This document shows, piece after piece, positions 6,944-15,456 of a stretch of DNA of 64,000 nt. Numbering within the stretch: the first letter of the stretch is position 1; every line of letters starts with the position of its first letter. Source of the stretch: DATDFB01 sp035276475 (GTDB lineage Bacteria > Acidobacteriota > Thermoanaerobaculia > Gp7-AA8); assembly GCA_035276475.1 (NCBI GenBank), contig DATELQ010000052.1:62001-126000 (forward strand), read 5' to 3'. The notes beneath the pieces are model-generated. The model was not told the origin of the DNA and searched no databases. It saw only the letters and a program-made list of their open reading frames with translations. A program made the position numbers and the translations under genes.

Positions 6944-8461
6944 TCAAGCGCGGCCCGCCGGCAGCCGCACTTCGAACACCGCTCCCCGCTCGCCGTTCGC
7001 CCCCGACACCGTTCCGCCGTAGCCCGCCACGATGGCGCGCACGATCGCAAGTCCCAGGCCCGTGTGCCGGCTGTCGCGCCGCGCCGAGGGCGGGCGGTAG
7101 GTGAAGAAGCGATCGAAGATCCGGCCGATGTGTGCGTCGGAGATTCCCGGCCCTTCATCTTCGACGCGCGTTACGGCCTGACCGTCGACAGCATTCGCGG
7201 TGACCCGTACCAAGCCGCCGGCCGGCGAGAAGCTCGCCGCGTTGTCGAGCACGTTCTCGAAAACCTGAATGAGCCGGTCCTCCGAGGCGTCGACGATGAG
7301 CGGGACCTCGGGCGTCGCCAGCTCGAAGCGCACGCGCTCCCCTTCGCGCAGGCGGAAGCCGTCGACGATCTTCCCGAGCAGCGCGCCGAGCTCCAGCGGC
7401 GCGTGCTCCTCACGCGCCAACCGCGCGTCGATGACGGAGATCTCTCGCACGCCGGAGAGCAGTTTCTCCATCCGTGCCACTTCCTGCTCGATCATCTGCA
7501 CGAAGCGCCGCCGGTCCGCCGGATCGTTGACCTCGGCGAGCATCTCCGTGGCGTTGCGGATCGACGCCAGCGGGTTGCGCAGCTCGTGCGAGACGTCAGT
7601 GGCGAAGGTCTCGATGAAGCGGAGGTGCCCGTCGAGCCGGCGCATGATCCGTTCCAGCGCGCGCGAGAGCTCGCCGATCTCGTCGCGCCGCGTCGAGCCC
7701 TTGAAGTGCTCGCGCAGGCCGCCGCGGCGGTCGAGGACGCGCCGCGCGTCGCGCCGCAGCTGCCGCAGGGGGCGGACGATGGTCGTGGAGAAGAAGATGC
7801 TGACGAGGAAGGCCACGACGACGGCAGCGACGAAGATGCGCATGACGCTGAGCCGCACGGCGTAGAGGTCCTGCAGGATCGGGTAGGTGCTCGCCGACGC
7901 CAGCACGGCGCCGACGATGCGCCCGCCGTGGACGATCGGCACAGCGCGGTAGAGGGTGACGGAGCGCTGCCCGCCGGCGCTGATTTTCTTGTCGACGCCC
8001 TCCCGCCCGTCCAGCGCCGCGCGCACCTCGGGGCCGCGCAGGCGCTCGGCGGCGTCGTAGACGTCGACGTCGAGCGGCCGCTCCGGCGGCTGGGTGAGGC
8101 GGAGGATCGGCTTCACCACGAACGCGGCGATGCGGTAGAGGGTGTTGTGGCGCGGCGAGCCGCGCGAGGCCGGCGGCTTCGGCGGGATGGGCCGGGAGTC
8201 GGCGATGACGCGGCCGTTCGCGTCGAGGACGCGGAAGCGGACGTCGCTGCGCGTGCGGGCGAGCAGGTCGTCGGCTTCAATCGGATTCAGAACCGGGTCG
8301 CGCCCGAGCGACGTTGCCACGATCCGCGCCTGCTCCGCGATGGAGCGCACCTCCGACGACTCCAGCCGCGCCTCGTACGCGCCGAGGTAGAGAACGCCGG
8401 CGACGGGAAGAAAGACGAGGAGGAGGTTGAAGGCGAGAAGGCGGATGGCGATGCGTTTCAC
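6944..8461 (-). CDS. Sensor histidine kinase, ChvG-like
   Basis: The 505-residue inner-membrane sensor kinase starts from GTG 8461, directly abutting the regulator's TGA. TM1 is residues 7-27 and TM2 about 210-230, with a periplasmic sensor of about 180 residues between them (including YRAVPIVHGGRIVGAVLAS). A HAMP linker follows TM2. The H-box DVSHELRNPLASI carries the phospho-accepting His, and the ATPase domain has NVLDNAASFSPAGG (N), VEDEGPGIS (G1), IFDRFFTYRP (F) and GLGLAIV (G2). All catalytic motifs are present. The layout with an ExsG/ChvG-like stimulus domain suggests an envelope or pH stress sensor, which is an inference from architecture. Confidence 0.92.
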   Translation of the reverse strand: MKRIAIRLLAFNLLLVFLPVAGVLYLGAYEARLESSEVRSIAEQARIVATSLGRDPVLNPIEADDLLARTRSDVRFRVLDANGRVIADSRPIPPKPPASRGSPRHNTLYRIAAFVVKPILRLTQPPERPLDVDVYDAAERLRGPEVRAALDGREGVDKKISAGGQRSVTLYRAVPIVHGGRIVGAVLASASTYPILQDLYAVRLSVMRIFVAAVVVAFLVSIFFSTTIVRPLRQLRRDARRVLDRRGGLREHFKGSTRRDEIGELSRALERIMRRLDGHLRFIETFATDVSHELRNPLASIRNATEMLAEVNDPADRRRFVQMIEQEVARMEKLLSGVREISVIDARLAREEHAPLELGALLGKIVDGFRLREGERVRFELATPEVPLIVDASEDRLIQVFENVLDNAASFSPAGGLVRVTANAVDGQAVTRVEDEGPGISDAHIGRIFDRFFTYRPPSARRDSRHTGLGLAIVRAIVAGYGGTVSGANGERGAVFEVRLPAGRA

Positions 8462-9160
8462 TCACGCCTCGCGATACCGGTATCCCAACCCATACATGGT
8501 CTCGATCCGATCGAATGCCGCATCCACCTCCTCGAACTTCCTCCGCAGCCGCTTGATGTGGCTGTCGATCGTCCGCTCGCTGACGTAGGCGTCGTGCGGG
8601 TAGCCGTCCTGGTGAAGCTGCTTGCGCGACTTGACGTGCCCCGGGTGGCGGACGAGGGCGTGCAGCATCATGAACTCAGTGACGGTGAGACTGACCGGCT
8701 GCCCTTTCCACTTGACGGTGTAGCGCTGCAGGTCGAGCTCGAGCTCGCCGACCCGCAGCGGCGCTTCCTTCGGCGCGGCCTCGAGCGCGGCGCGGCGGAA
8801 CAGGACTTTCACGCGCGCGAGGAGCTCGCGCATCGAGAAGGGCTTGCAGAGGTAGTCGTCGGCGCCGATCTCCAGGCCGAGGACGCGGTCGAATTCCTCG
8901 TCGCGCGAGGTGAGGAAGATGATGGGGATGGTCTCGCTGATCGAGCGGATGCGCCGGCAGAGCTCCAGCCCATCCATCTCCGGCATGAGGATGTCGAGGA
9001 TGACGAGCCCCGGCAGCCGCCGCTGGAACGCCTCCCACGCCTCCCCCCCGTGCGCGAAGAGCTCGACGGGGTAGCCTTCGCGGCGCAGCGCGAAGGCGAG
9101 GGTCTCGCGCAAGTTGTCTTCGTCATCGACGACGGCGACGGTTTGGTTGGCGGGTTTCAC
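8462..9160 (-). CDS. OmpR-family response regulator, ChvI-like
   Basis: The 232-residue regulator has a receiver domain (residues 5-120) with the acidic pair in AVVDDEDN, the phospho-acceptor Asp in LVILDILMPEMDG, the switch Ser/Thr in IIFLTSRD and the conserved Lys in CKPFSMRELL. A winged-helix DNA-binding domain follows (LTVTEFMMLHALVRHPGHVKSRKQL, then SERTIDSHIKRLRRKFE). It starts with GTG at 9160, which overlaps the TGA of the NACHT gene by 4 nt. A damaged second copy of its 5' half lies at 12277-12463. Its stop abuts the kinase start, so the two are translationally coupled. Confidence 0.95.
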   Translation of the reverse strand: MKPANQTVAVVDDEDNLRETLAFALRREGYPVELFAHGGEAWEAFQRRLPGLVILDILMPEMDGLELCRRIRSISETIPIIFLTSRDEEFDRVLGLEIGADDYLCKPFSMRELLARVKVLFRRAALEAAPKEAPLRVGELELDLQRYTVKWKGQPVSLTVTEFMMLHALVRHPGHVKSRKQLHQDGYPHDAYVSERTIDSHIKRLRRKFEEVDAAFDRIETMYGLGYRYREA

Positions 9161-12100
9161 GCGTCCCTTCGCTCGGACGTGATCAGCTGCAGTAGGGATT
9201 GGAGGTGATGCCTTTCCGCCAGCTCCTCACTGAGCCGGCGACCCTCCGAACCCAGCTGTTGCAGAATCTCAAGAATCGCAGGCCGTGGGCGGTTGATCTT
9301 TTCGATTAAATCGCAAAACTCACTGCTGGTTAAAGGAACGCGGCAATACCACGCGAGCACAACCTTCACGTCAGATTCAATATCTTTCAAAGCATCAGCT
9401 ACACCGGGGAAGTCATCGATGCCCAGCGTGTCGCGAGGCAATAGAGGCTGTGTGGTAAGTGCCCAACCCGCGAGGCGAGCGACGTCTCCGGTTTCAAAAC
9501 GCCACAGTCGATAGAGGGCGCGGAACACATCCGGTGAGGGGGGACTGTTCGGCAAACGAGCATTCCCGGTCCAAACGAGAGCCCACGCGGAGGCGAGTGC
9601 CACGCGAAGATCGTCGCAATTCAAAAGGTTGCCCAGAGCGTCGCGAAGGCGCAGGAACTCCTCGACGCCCGCTATCTGCAGCGTGCGGTCGGCCACTTCA
9701 TATGTCAGGTTCATGACACTCAACGCGGCACGTACTTGCTGAGTGAGATCATTCGAACGAAGAGATTGCAGAAGTGAATGCAGCAAATCATCGGATCCGT
9801 TGTCGCGTATGTCGATACGCGCGACATCGCCCATCGGCACCCAATATTCCTGCCAAGCATCGCTGCTGAAGTAGCCCCGTTCGACGACCTCATCGAAGAG
9901 AGCTCCGAATTTACCGCGGTGTAATGTTACAAAAAAGCTCTCCATGGCCGAGTCGCGAGCTACTCTGTCCATAGCCGCACGCAACGTCGCCGGACCGGCC
10001 TGCACCTCGTCGAGCAAACATTGAATCAACAGAAGCTCTGTTATCCCCCCACTATCCGACGACATGAACGTGAGCCGCTGAATCAGCGGGTCAGCCTTCC
10101 GTCCCATGAGGATCGCGGTCAGGGGAATGATCTCCCGCCACCGCTCATCGCCGAAGTGAGGCTCGAGGAGATCGACCAGGTTTCGGCCCTCATCGCGGCC
10201 GGGGTACTGCTCCTCAACGAGACCGCGCGCAGTCAGGTACTCCTGAAACGTAAGGTGGCGGAATTCATAGACCGGCTGCACCTGGCCGTCGATCTCGGCG
10301 TGTCCGGTCTGCATCAGCAGGCTGCTGCGGTACTCGATTCGGTCGATGAACTGCTCCGGGCTGATCTGCGTGAACTGCAGCTCTGGCACAATCTCCTCGC
10401 GCGCACGCCGGAGAAGCCTCAGCAGCGGCATTTGTCCGATCTGTTGCTGCCCCGCTTCGGTCATCGCGCAGCCCACGTACGACAACTGCGCCAGCGCTTC
10501 ATTGAGGTCGAGCGGTGCGAAGCCCTCGGTGTTCCACGTTCGAATGAGCACGCGCACAGCTTCGCGGTAGAGCTCCACGCGCCGTGTCGGTAGCTCGCCG
10601 ATGCAGCGCCGCACGACCAGCAACGTCGTCAGCATCAGCGGATTCTCGGCGAGGGCGCGAATCCTCTCGTTACCCCAGATGGTCTGCGCGAGCTCGCGAG
10701 CCTCGAGACGGACCTTTTCGTTGTCTGCGACGACCTCGACGTGCCACCGCTCGCAAAGACGTTCCACGTCGTCTTCCTCGAACGGTGCGAGACGAACAAG
10801 GGCACAGACGTTCGCCATTACTCCCGCGACGAACCGGAACCCCGCCTCGCGCGACGTGACGATGAGTGCCGCGTTCGGGAATATCGCCACGAAAGTGCGG
10901 AGGTGTTGCGCGAACGTGCGGCGCGATCCTTCGTCCGCAATCTCGTCGAGACCATCGATGAGAAGAAGATTCTTACCCGAGCGGAATCCCTCGTGAACGT
11001 GCTCGCGAAACGCCTCGGCTTCGTCATCGCTCATTCCGGCGTGCCGCGGAAGATCCTCGAATAAGTCGAGGATCGGCCGCTGCACCCTGTCTCTCAACTC
11101 GCGGCATCGCAGGAAAAGTGGCATCCACTCGCGTTCGGGCAATTCGTCGTCCAGTTCCACCCGCCGCATCGGAAACGCATAGGCGATGGCGAGCCGCTTC
11201 AGCAGCGTGCTCTTCCCCGATCCAGGTTTCGCCACGATTGCGGCGTGATGGCGTTCGCCAAGGAACGCACCGACGGAAACGACCTTCGACAGGCCGCCTT
11301 TGTGGGCGGTATTTTTGTCCTTCTCGAGCGCCACCTTCAGCGGCACGAATAGCCGCTCCAGTTTCATCCGCGTCGCACTGAGATCCGTGTCGGCCGGAAG
11401 ACCGTCGAGCTGGATAAAGCCGCATTCTTCATCGATCCATCTGAAGTATCGCTCCATCGCCGCGTGCAGTGCCTTGATGCGATCTGTCGGCGGAGGCGGC
11501 GCGAGATACGTCAGTTTAGGCAGCGAGCCCCGCATCTTGCGATCAGTCTGGACCACCCGTCGCGCGATTCCGTCGGCAAGCGGTGTACCGTCGGCGTGGA
11601 TCAACGCGAAATGCGTTCGCTCTTTCCCACGCGCGTAGAAGACGGCCCAGACATATCCGATTTCGTGACCGAGAAGCTCTGTTCCTTCGAGCACGGCATC
11701 GATGCCGGCGTGCGCCGCGCATCTTCCAGCTCGCTCGATCGCGTCGTCGCGCGAGACTAAGACCCGCGACCGCTCGAGCTCCCCAACCACCTGCGAACCG
11801 TTCAGAAGAACGAGGCGGTTGGGCACGCTGGTCTGCAGTTCCTGCTCGACTTCCGTCTCACGAAATCCGCTGAGTGAGACGAAGTACGCGTTGATGGGCG
11901 TCCCCGGAGTTTTGTCCCGTTCGCGGGTCAGAACGCCAAGAAACGTGTTGGCGTCACGGCCGCCGATGGGCTCTTTTTCCGCCTTGCACTCAGCGATGAC
12001 GTCGCGTCCCTCGAATCGATGCGTTCCCCGCAAATCGATCTCCCGCCCGGTCTTGTGAACGTTGAGGCGAAGGGCGTCGTAGCCGAGGGCGAAGAAAAGA

Positions 12101-12177
12101 TCTTTGACCAGACGCGTGAAGAGATCCCCGCGTGCGTTGTTAGTCGATGCGAGTAGTCGTACCGCTGGCGCTTCCAC
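9157..12177 (-). CDS. Restriction-endonuclease-like NACHT STAND NTPase (candidate anti-phage protein)
   Basis: The 1006-residue cytoplasmic protein starts from GTG 12177. Residues 15-130 match an Mrr-type PD-(D/E)xK nuclease: E46-I-D48 followed by the catalytic pair E63-C-K65. A linker ends in the LDGLPADTDLSATRMKLERLFVPL segment typical just before NACHT cores. Walker A is KPGSGKS (317-323) and Walker B LLLIDGLDEI (404-413), followed by sensor-1 ALIVTSRE and a winged-helix region (YEFRHLTFQEYLTARGL). The C-terminal ~350 residues are helical repeats that could sense a phage protein. Nuclease-NACHT proteins of this layout are known bacterial immune effectors. Local base use looks less GC-biased than flanking genes. 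The stop overlaps the regulator start (GTGA), and the defence role is inferred from architecture. Confidence 0.9.
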   Translation of the reverse strand: MEAPAVRLLASTNNARGDLFTRLVKDLFFALGYDALRLNVHKTGREIDLRGTHRFEGRDVIAECKAEKEPIGGRDANTFLGVLTRERDKTPGTPINAYFVSLSGFRETEVEQELQTSVPNRLVLLNGSQVVGELERSRVLVSRDDAIERAGRCAAHAGIDAVLEGTELLGHEIGYVWAVFYARGKERTHFALIHADGTPLADGIARRVVQTDRKMRGSLPKLTYLAPPPPTDRIKALHAAMERYFRWIDEECGFIQLDGLPADTDLSATRMKLERLFVPLKVALEKDKNTAHKGGLSKVVSVGAFLGERHHAAIVAKPGSGKSTLLKRLAIAYAFPMRRVELDDELPEREWMPLFLRCRELRDRVQRPILDLFEDLPRHAGMSDDEAEAFREHVHEGFRSGKNLLLIDGLDEIADEGSRRTFAQHLRTFVAIFPNAALIVTSREAGFRFVAGVMANVCALVRLAPFEEDDVERLCERWHVEVVADNEKVRLEARELAQTIWGNERIRALAENPLMLTTLLVVRRCIGELPTRRVELYREAVRVLIRTWNTEGFAPLDLNEALAQLSYVGCAMTEAGQQQIGQMPLLRLLRRAREEIVPELQFTQISPEQFIDRIEYRSSLLMQTGHAEIDGQVQPVYEFRHLTFQEYLTARGLVEEQYPGRDEGRNLVDLLEPHFGDERWREIIPLTAILMGRKADPLIQRLTFMSSDSGGITELLLIQCLLDEVQAGPATLRAAMDRVARDSAMESFFVTLHRGKFGALFDEVVERGYFSSDAWQEYWVPMGDVARIDIRDNGSDDLLHSLLQSLRSNDLTQQVRAALSVMNLTYEVADRTLQIAGVEEFLRLRDALGNLLNCDDLRVALASAWALVWTGNARLPNSPPSPDVFRALYRLWRFETGDVARLAGWALTTQPLLPRDTLGIDDFPGVADALKDIESDVKVVLAWYCRVPLTSSEFCDLIEKINRPRPAILEILQQLGSEGRRLSEELAERHHLQSLLQLITSERRDA

Positions 12178-12276
12178 CTTCTATCTCTCGGCGTCGTGTG
12201 AGAGCGATGGAACCACTCCCCGCGGAAGGAAGTCAAATTTCACGACTCTATCTGCATCGGGCGATCACATCGCGTG

Positions 12277-12463
12277 CTGCAGGTCGAGCTCGAGGTCGCC
12301 GACGCGCAGCGGCGCCTCCTTCGGCGCGGCCTCGAGCGCGGCGCGGCGGAACAGCACTTTCACCCGCGCCAGGAGCTCGCGCATCGAGAAGGGCTTGCAG
12401 AGGTAGTCGTCGGCGCCGATCTCGAGACGACGACGGCGACGGTTTGGTTGGCGGGTTTCACGC
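12277..12463 (-). pseudogene. Internally deleted remnant of the response-regulator gene
   Basis: Positions 12277-12426 match 8726-8875 of the intact regulator gene with 7 mismatches in 150 nt and no indels. Positions 12428-12463 match 9127-9162 exactly over 36 nt, including the GTG start region. About 251 nt of the receiver-coding part are missing between them. The orientation is the same as the intact copy. It cannot encode a receiver domain and lies 100 nt upstream of the NACHT start. Confidence 0.9.
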
Positions 12464-12472
12464 AGGTACACT
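12444..12472 (+). promoter_or_regulatory. Possible sigma70-type promoter for the toxin-antitoxin genes
   Basis: TTGGTT (12444-12449) is followed by 17 nt and TACACT (12467-12472), with the antitoxin ATG at 12479. The -35 lies inside the regulator remnant, antisense to its start. A transcript starting 6-7 nt after the -10 would be leaderless. The prediction is by eye. Confidence 0.4.
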
Positions 12473-12478
12473 TAATTC

Positions 12479-12727
12479 ATGACGGTGACGTTGGATATCG
12501 ACGAGAAGATTGTGGAGCGGGCGCGGGAACTTGCCAAGTATCGCGGCACGACGCTGGAGGTGATCCTCGGCGAATACGTCCGAATGGCGGCAGGTGAGCC
12601 CAAGATGACGCGCGAACAAGCCAAGCAGATGATCAACGATCTCGAAGAGATGTGGGCGACCAGTCACGGAGACTCGCGCGGCGAAAAGTGGACGCGGGAC
12701 GAGATTCATGACCGCAGTCTTCGTTGA
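12479..12727 (+). CDS. VapB-type antitoxin
   Basis: The 82-residue protein begins with a beta strand (MTVTLDIDEKIVERARELAKYRG) and a helix TTLEVILGEYVRMAAG, the N-terminal pattern of ribbon-helix-helix antitoxins that bind their own operator. An acidic, helical C-terminal tail (MINDLEEMWATSH and beyond) would thread into the toxin. Its 3' end overlaps the PIN gene by 20 nt, the usual antitoxin-first order. There is almost no leader between the putative -10 and the ATG. Confidence 0.8.
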   Translation: MTVTLDIDEKIVERARELAKYRGTTLEVILGEYVRMAAGEPKMTREQAKQMINDLEEMWATSHGDSRGEKWTRDEIHDRSLR

Positions 12728-13115
12728 TACGAATGTCCTTCTCTACGCCGACGATATTCACGCACCCGCGAAACGCGAACGCGCGCAAAGCCTGATCAAG
12801 CGGATCACAGATGCCGACAGCGGCCACGTATCCATGCAGGTCCTGCAGGAGTATTTCGCCGTCGCGGCGCAAAAACTCCACCTTGATGTCGATCTTGCGC
12901 AGAAGAGAGTCGCCAGGTATTCGCAGTTCGAAGTCGTCGTCCTGGAACCGGTTGACCTTCTCGCCGCCATTAACCTTCACCGTGAACATCAATTCTCCAT
13001 CTGGGACGCCCTCATCGTCCGCGCCGCGCTGATCTCCAACTGCGAGACGCTCTACAGCGAAGACATGCAAGACGGCCAGCGCATCAACGGCCTCACCATC
13101 GTCAATCCCTTTTAG
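12708..13115 (+). CDS. PIN-domain ribonuclease toxin, VapC-type
   Basis: The 135-residue PIN nuclease has the acidic active-site set in order: D7 (VFVDTNVLLY), E48 (LQEYF), D100 (SIWDALI) and E118/D119 (LYSEDM). PIN toxins cleave tRNA or rRNA using Mg2+, and the antitoxin upstream would neutralise it. Length and residues are complete, so it is probably functional. It ends 14 nt inside the 3' end of the convergent VTT gene. Confidence 0.9.
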   Translation: MTAVFVDTNVLLYADDIHAPAKRERAQSLIKRITDADSGHVSMQVLQEYFAVAAQKLHLDVDLAQKRVARYSQFEVVVLEPVDLLAAINLHREHQFSIWDALIVRAALISNCETLYSEDMQDGQRINGLTIVNPF

Positions 13116-13725
13116 GCCGGTCGAACCACCACATCGCGGCCGACATCAGCATCAGCGCCGAAAACACCCAGATCATCCCGACCGTCTCCGTCGCGAAGTG
13201 ACCGGCCACGGCGTAGGCGATCGCCGGCGGGATCGAGCCGAGCGTCGACGCGACGATGATCTGCCACCACCCCACCGCCGGCGTCGTCCCGGCGATGATG
13301 GCCATGACCTCGGCGAGGATCGGCACGGGGCGCGTGGCCACGATGCCGGCCATCCCCCAGCGGTCGAGGAGCCCCGACACCCGCGCGTATTCGGCGTCGC
13401 TCACGAAGCGGCGCACCGTCTCCCTCCCCGCCCGCCCGATCGCGAACCCCGCGACCGCGCAACCGACCGAGCCCGCCAGCGACAGCAGCGAGCCGGTGAC
13501 GATGCCGAAGAGCGCGCCGTGCGCGACCATGATCACGCTCGACGGTACCGGCAGCACGACGTCGGCGATGAGCAGCGCCACGCCGATGACTGCGGCGAGC
13601 GGCCCGGCCTTCCGCAGCAGCGGCATCGGGTCGGTCAAGAGCGGCACGCCCAACGCCTCGGCGATGCCGAAGCACGCCAGGAAAATGCCGGCCAGGGCGA
13701 GGCTGATGTAGAGGTAGCGGCGCAC
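13102..13725 (-). CDS. VTT/DedA-type membrane protein
   Basis: The 207-residue inner-membrane protein starts from a GTG at 13725 that overlaps the last base of the upstream permease stop. Hydrophobic segments are near residues 3-22, 40-60, a re-entrant PVPSSVIMVAHGALFGIVTGSLLSLAGSVGCAVAGFAIGRAG block, split by charge, and two more in the C-terminal third. The G-x-L-x(D/S)R-W motif in VSGLLDRWGMAGIVATRPVPILAE is typical of SNARE-associated VTT proteins, which scramble or flip lipids. Coupling to the ABC exporter genes suggests they are transcribed together. Confidence 0.85.
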   Translation of the reverse strand: MRRYLYISLALAGIFLACFGIAEALGVPLLTDPMPLLRKAGPLAAVIGVALLIADVVLPVPSSVIMVAHGALFGIVTGSLLSLAGSVGCAVAGFAIGRAGRETVRRFVSDAEYARVSGLLDRWGMAGIVATRPVPILAEVMAIIAGTTPAVGWWQIIVASTLGSIPPAIAYAVAGHFATETVGMIWVFSALMLMSAAMWWFDRPKRD

Positions 13726-14513
13726 TACTTCATCGCTCGCTTGTCGAACGCGCGCAATCCGAGGACGAGAAAGAGCGCGGTCGTGACGATGAGCGCGACG
13801 AGCATCACCGACACGTTCATGTGCGGCATCGATGGCGTGAGCGCCGCGCGCAGCCCCTCGGACACGTACACGAGCGGGTTCACCAGCACGAGGTATTGCA
13901 TCGCCGGCACGACTTTCAGTCCGGCCCACGGGTAGTACGTGCAGCCGAACATGATCATCGGCCCGAGGATGACGCTGAACATCAGGCCGATGTGCTTCGG
14001 GGCGATGGCGGTGCCGAGGAAGAGACCGATGGCGGCGAAGGCGGCGCCGGAAAGCACCGTGACGAGAACCAACATGCCGGCGTTGGCAAAGGAGAGGCCG
14101 GGGATCGGTCCCATGATCACGCGCGCCAGCGGCAGCACGACGACCGCGGCGATCACGCCCTGCAGCGTGCCGGCAACCACCTTCTCGAGCGCCACGAGCT
14201 CGATCGGGGCAGGCGCGAGGAGGCGATCCTCGATCTCGTTCGTGACGCCGAAGTCCTGCACCATCGGAAGAGCGACCGACTGCACGGCCGATAACGTCAG
14301 GCTCAGGGCGAGGATGCCGGGCAACATCGTCGCCGTGTACTCGCGCGGGATCATGCCCATCTTCGGCAGGACGAAGCCGAAGATGATGACGAAGAGCAGC
14401 GGCTGCAGCGTGGTGCGCAGCAGAAAGTACGGCAGCTCGCGGCGCGCGACAGTGACGTCGCGCAGCAGGATCGCGCCGAAGACGCGCGACGGCGGCACGT
14501 GGTCGTCGGTCAT
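13725..14513 (-). CDS. ABC-2 type transporter permease
   Basis: The 262-residue permease has six hydrophobic segments, starting after an amphipathic N-terminal helix (ILLRDVTVARRELPYFLLR). The segment GVTNEIEDRLLAPAP followed by LVALEKVVAGTLQG is characteristic of ABC-2 exporters of the NodJ/DrrB group, and the late loop CTYYPWAGLKVVPAMQYLVLVNPLVYVSEGLR fits as well. Its ATG overlaps the ATPase stop by 4 nt (ATGA), so the pair is a single exporter. Drug, lipid or polysaccharide export cannot be told apart from sequence alone. Confidence 0.92.
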   Translation of the reverse strand: MTDDHVPPSRVFGAILLRDVTVARRELPYFLLRTTLQPLLFVIIFGFVLPKMGMIPREYTATMLPGILALSLTLSAVQSVALPMVQDFGVTNEIEDRLLAPAPIELVALEKVVAGTLQGVIAAVVVLPLARVIMGPIPGLSFANAGMLVLVTVLSGAAFAAIGLFLGTAIAPKHIGLMFSVILGPMIMFGCTYYPWAGLKVVPAMQYLVLVNPLVYVSEGLRAALTPSMPHMNVSVMLVALIVTTALFLVLGLRAFDKRAMK

Positions 14514-15445
14514 GTCAGCTTCCTTCCGGTCAGGGAGATGAAGAGCGTCTCGAGGCTGGGACGCGAGAGGTGAATGTCGCGCACGGTGAGGCCGCGCGCT
14601 TCGCCGGCGTCGATGAGCGCGGGGATGATCTCGCCGCCGCGCCGGCTGAAGACGCGCAACAGCGGCCCGCGCGCTTCGGCGTTCGATACGCCGTCGAGCG
14701 CGCGCGCGGCGTCGACGACCGGCGCGCTGTCGCCGTCGAACGTGACTTCGACCAGTGTGTCGCCGGGCGCCTGCGCCTTCAGTCGCGACGGCGTGTCGAG
14801 CGCCAGGAGCTTGCCGCGGTCGATGATGGCCAGGCGGTCGCAGAGCTGGTCGGCTTCTTCCATGTAGTGCGTCGTCATGACGATCGTCCGCCCCTGCGCG
14901 TGAAGCTCGCGGAGGATTTCCCACAGCCCGAGGCGAGCCTGCGGGTCGAGGCCGACGGTCGGCTCGTCGAGGAAGACGACGCGCGGATCGTGCGTGAGCG
15001 CGCGGGCGATCATCAGCCGCTGCTGCTGGCCGCCGGAGAGCGCTTCGACTTTCGCGTCGCGCTTGTCGGCGAGGCCGAGGCGCTCGAGGAGCTCGTTGGC
15101 GCGCTTGACGGCGACGGAGCGCGGGACGCCAAAGTACGACGCGTGGAAGACGAGGTTCTCGACAACGTTCAAGCCGCGGTCGGGATTCGGCCGCTGCGGC
15201 ACGACGCCGATTCTCCGCCGCACGACCGGCGCCTCGGACGTCACGTTCGCGCCGGCGACGAGGGCCTCGCCGCTCGTGACGCGGACGCGCGTCGTGAGGA
15301 TGCCGATCGTCGTCGTCTTCCCCGCGCCGTTCGGACCGAGCATGCCGAAGAGCTCCCCCTCCTCGACCGCGAGGTCGAGCGAGTCGACGGCCACGACGTC
15401 CGGGGGGTAGACCTTGCGAAGGGAGCGCGTTTCGATGGCGGGCAA
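14510..15445 (-). CDS. ABC transporter ATP-binding protein (DrrA/NodI-like)
   Basis: The 311-residue ATPase has Walker A GPNGAGKTT, Q-loop VVPQRPNPD, signature LSGGQQQR, Walker B VVFLDEPTVGLDP and switch His in IVMTTHYMEE. A C-terminal extension of about 90 residues is typical of the DrrA group. No ATG is available; the best start is TTG 15445 (MPAIETRSLRK), 11 nt after the stop of the SDR gene. The permease and VTT genes follow with overlapping starts, so SDR-ATPase-permease-VTT forms one leftward operon. Confidence 0.92.
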   Translation of the reverse strand: MPAIETRSLRKVYPPDVVAVDSLDLAVEEGELFGMLGPNGAGKTTTIGILTTRVRVTSGEALVAGANVTSEAPVVRRRIGVVPQRPNPDRGLNVVENLVFHASYFGVPRSVAVKRANELLERLGLADKRDAKVEALSGGQQQRLMIARALTHDPRVVFLDEPTVGLDPQARLGLWEILRELHAQGRTIVMTTHYMEEADQLCDRLAIIDRGKLLALDTPSRLKAQAPGDTLVEVTFDGDSAPVVDAARALDGVSNAEARGPLLRVFSRRGGEIIPALIDAGEARGLTVRDIHLSRPSLETLFISLTGRKLT

Positions 15446-15456
15446 GCGCGCGGATT

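Noticed and set aside
12265..12471. A small regulator gene at the remnant
   Set aside because: The frame lacks most of the receiver domain and is a deleted copy of the nearby intact gene.
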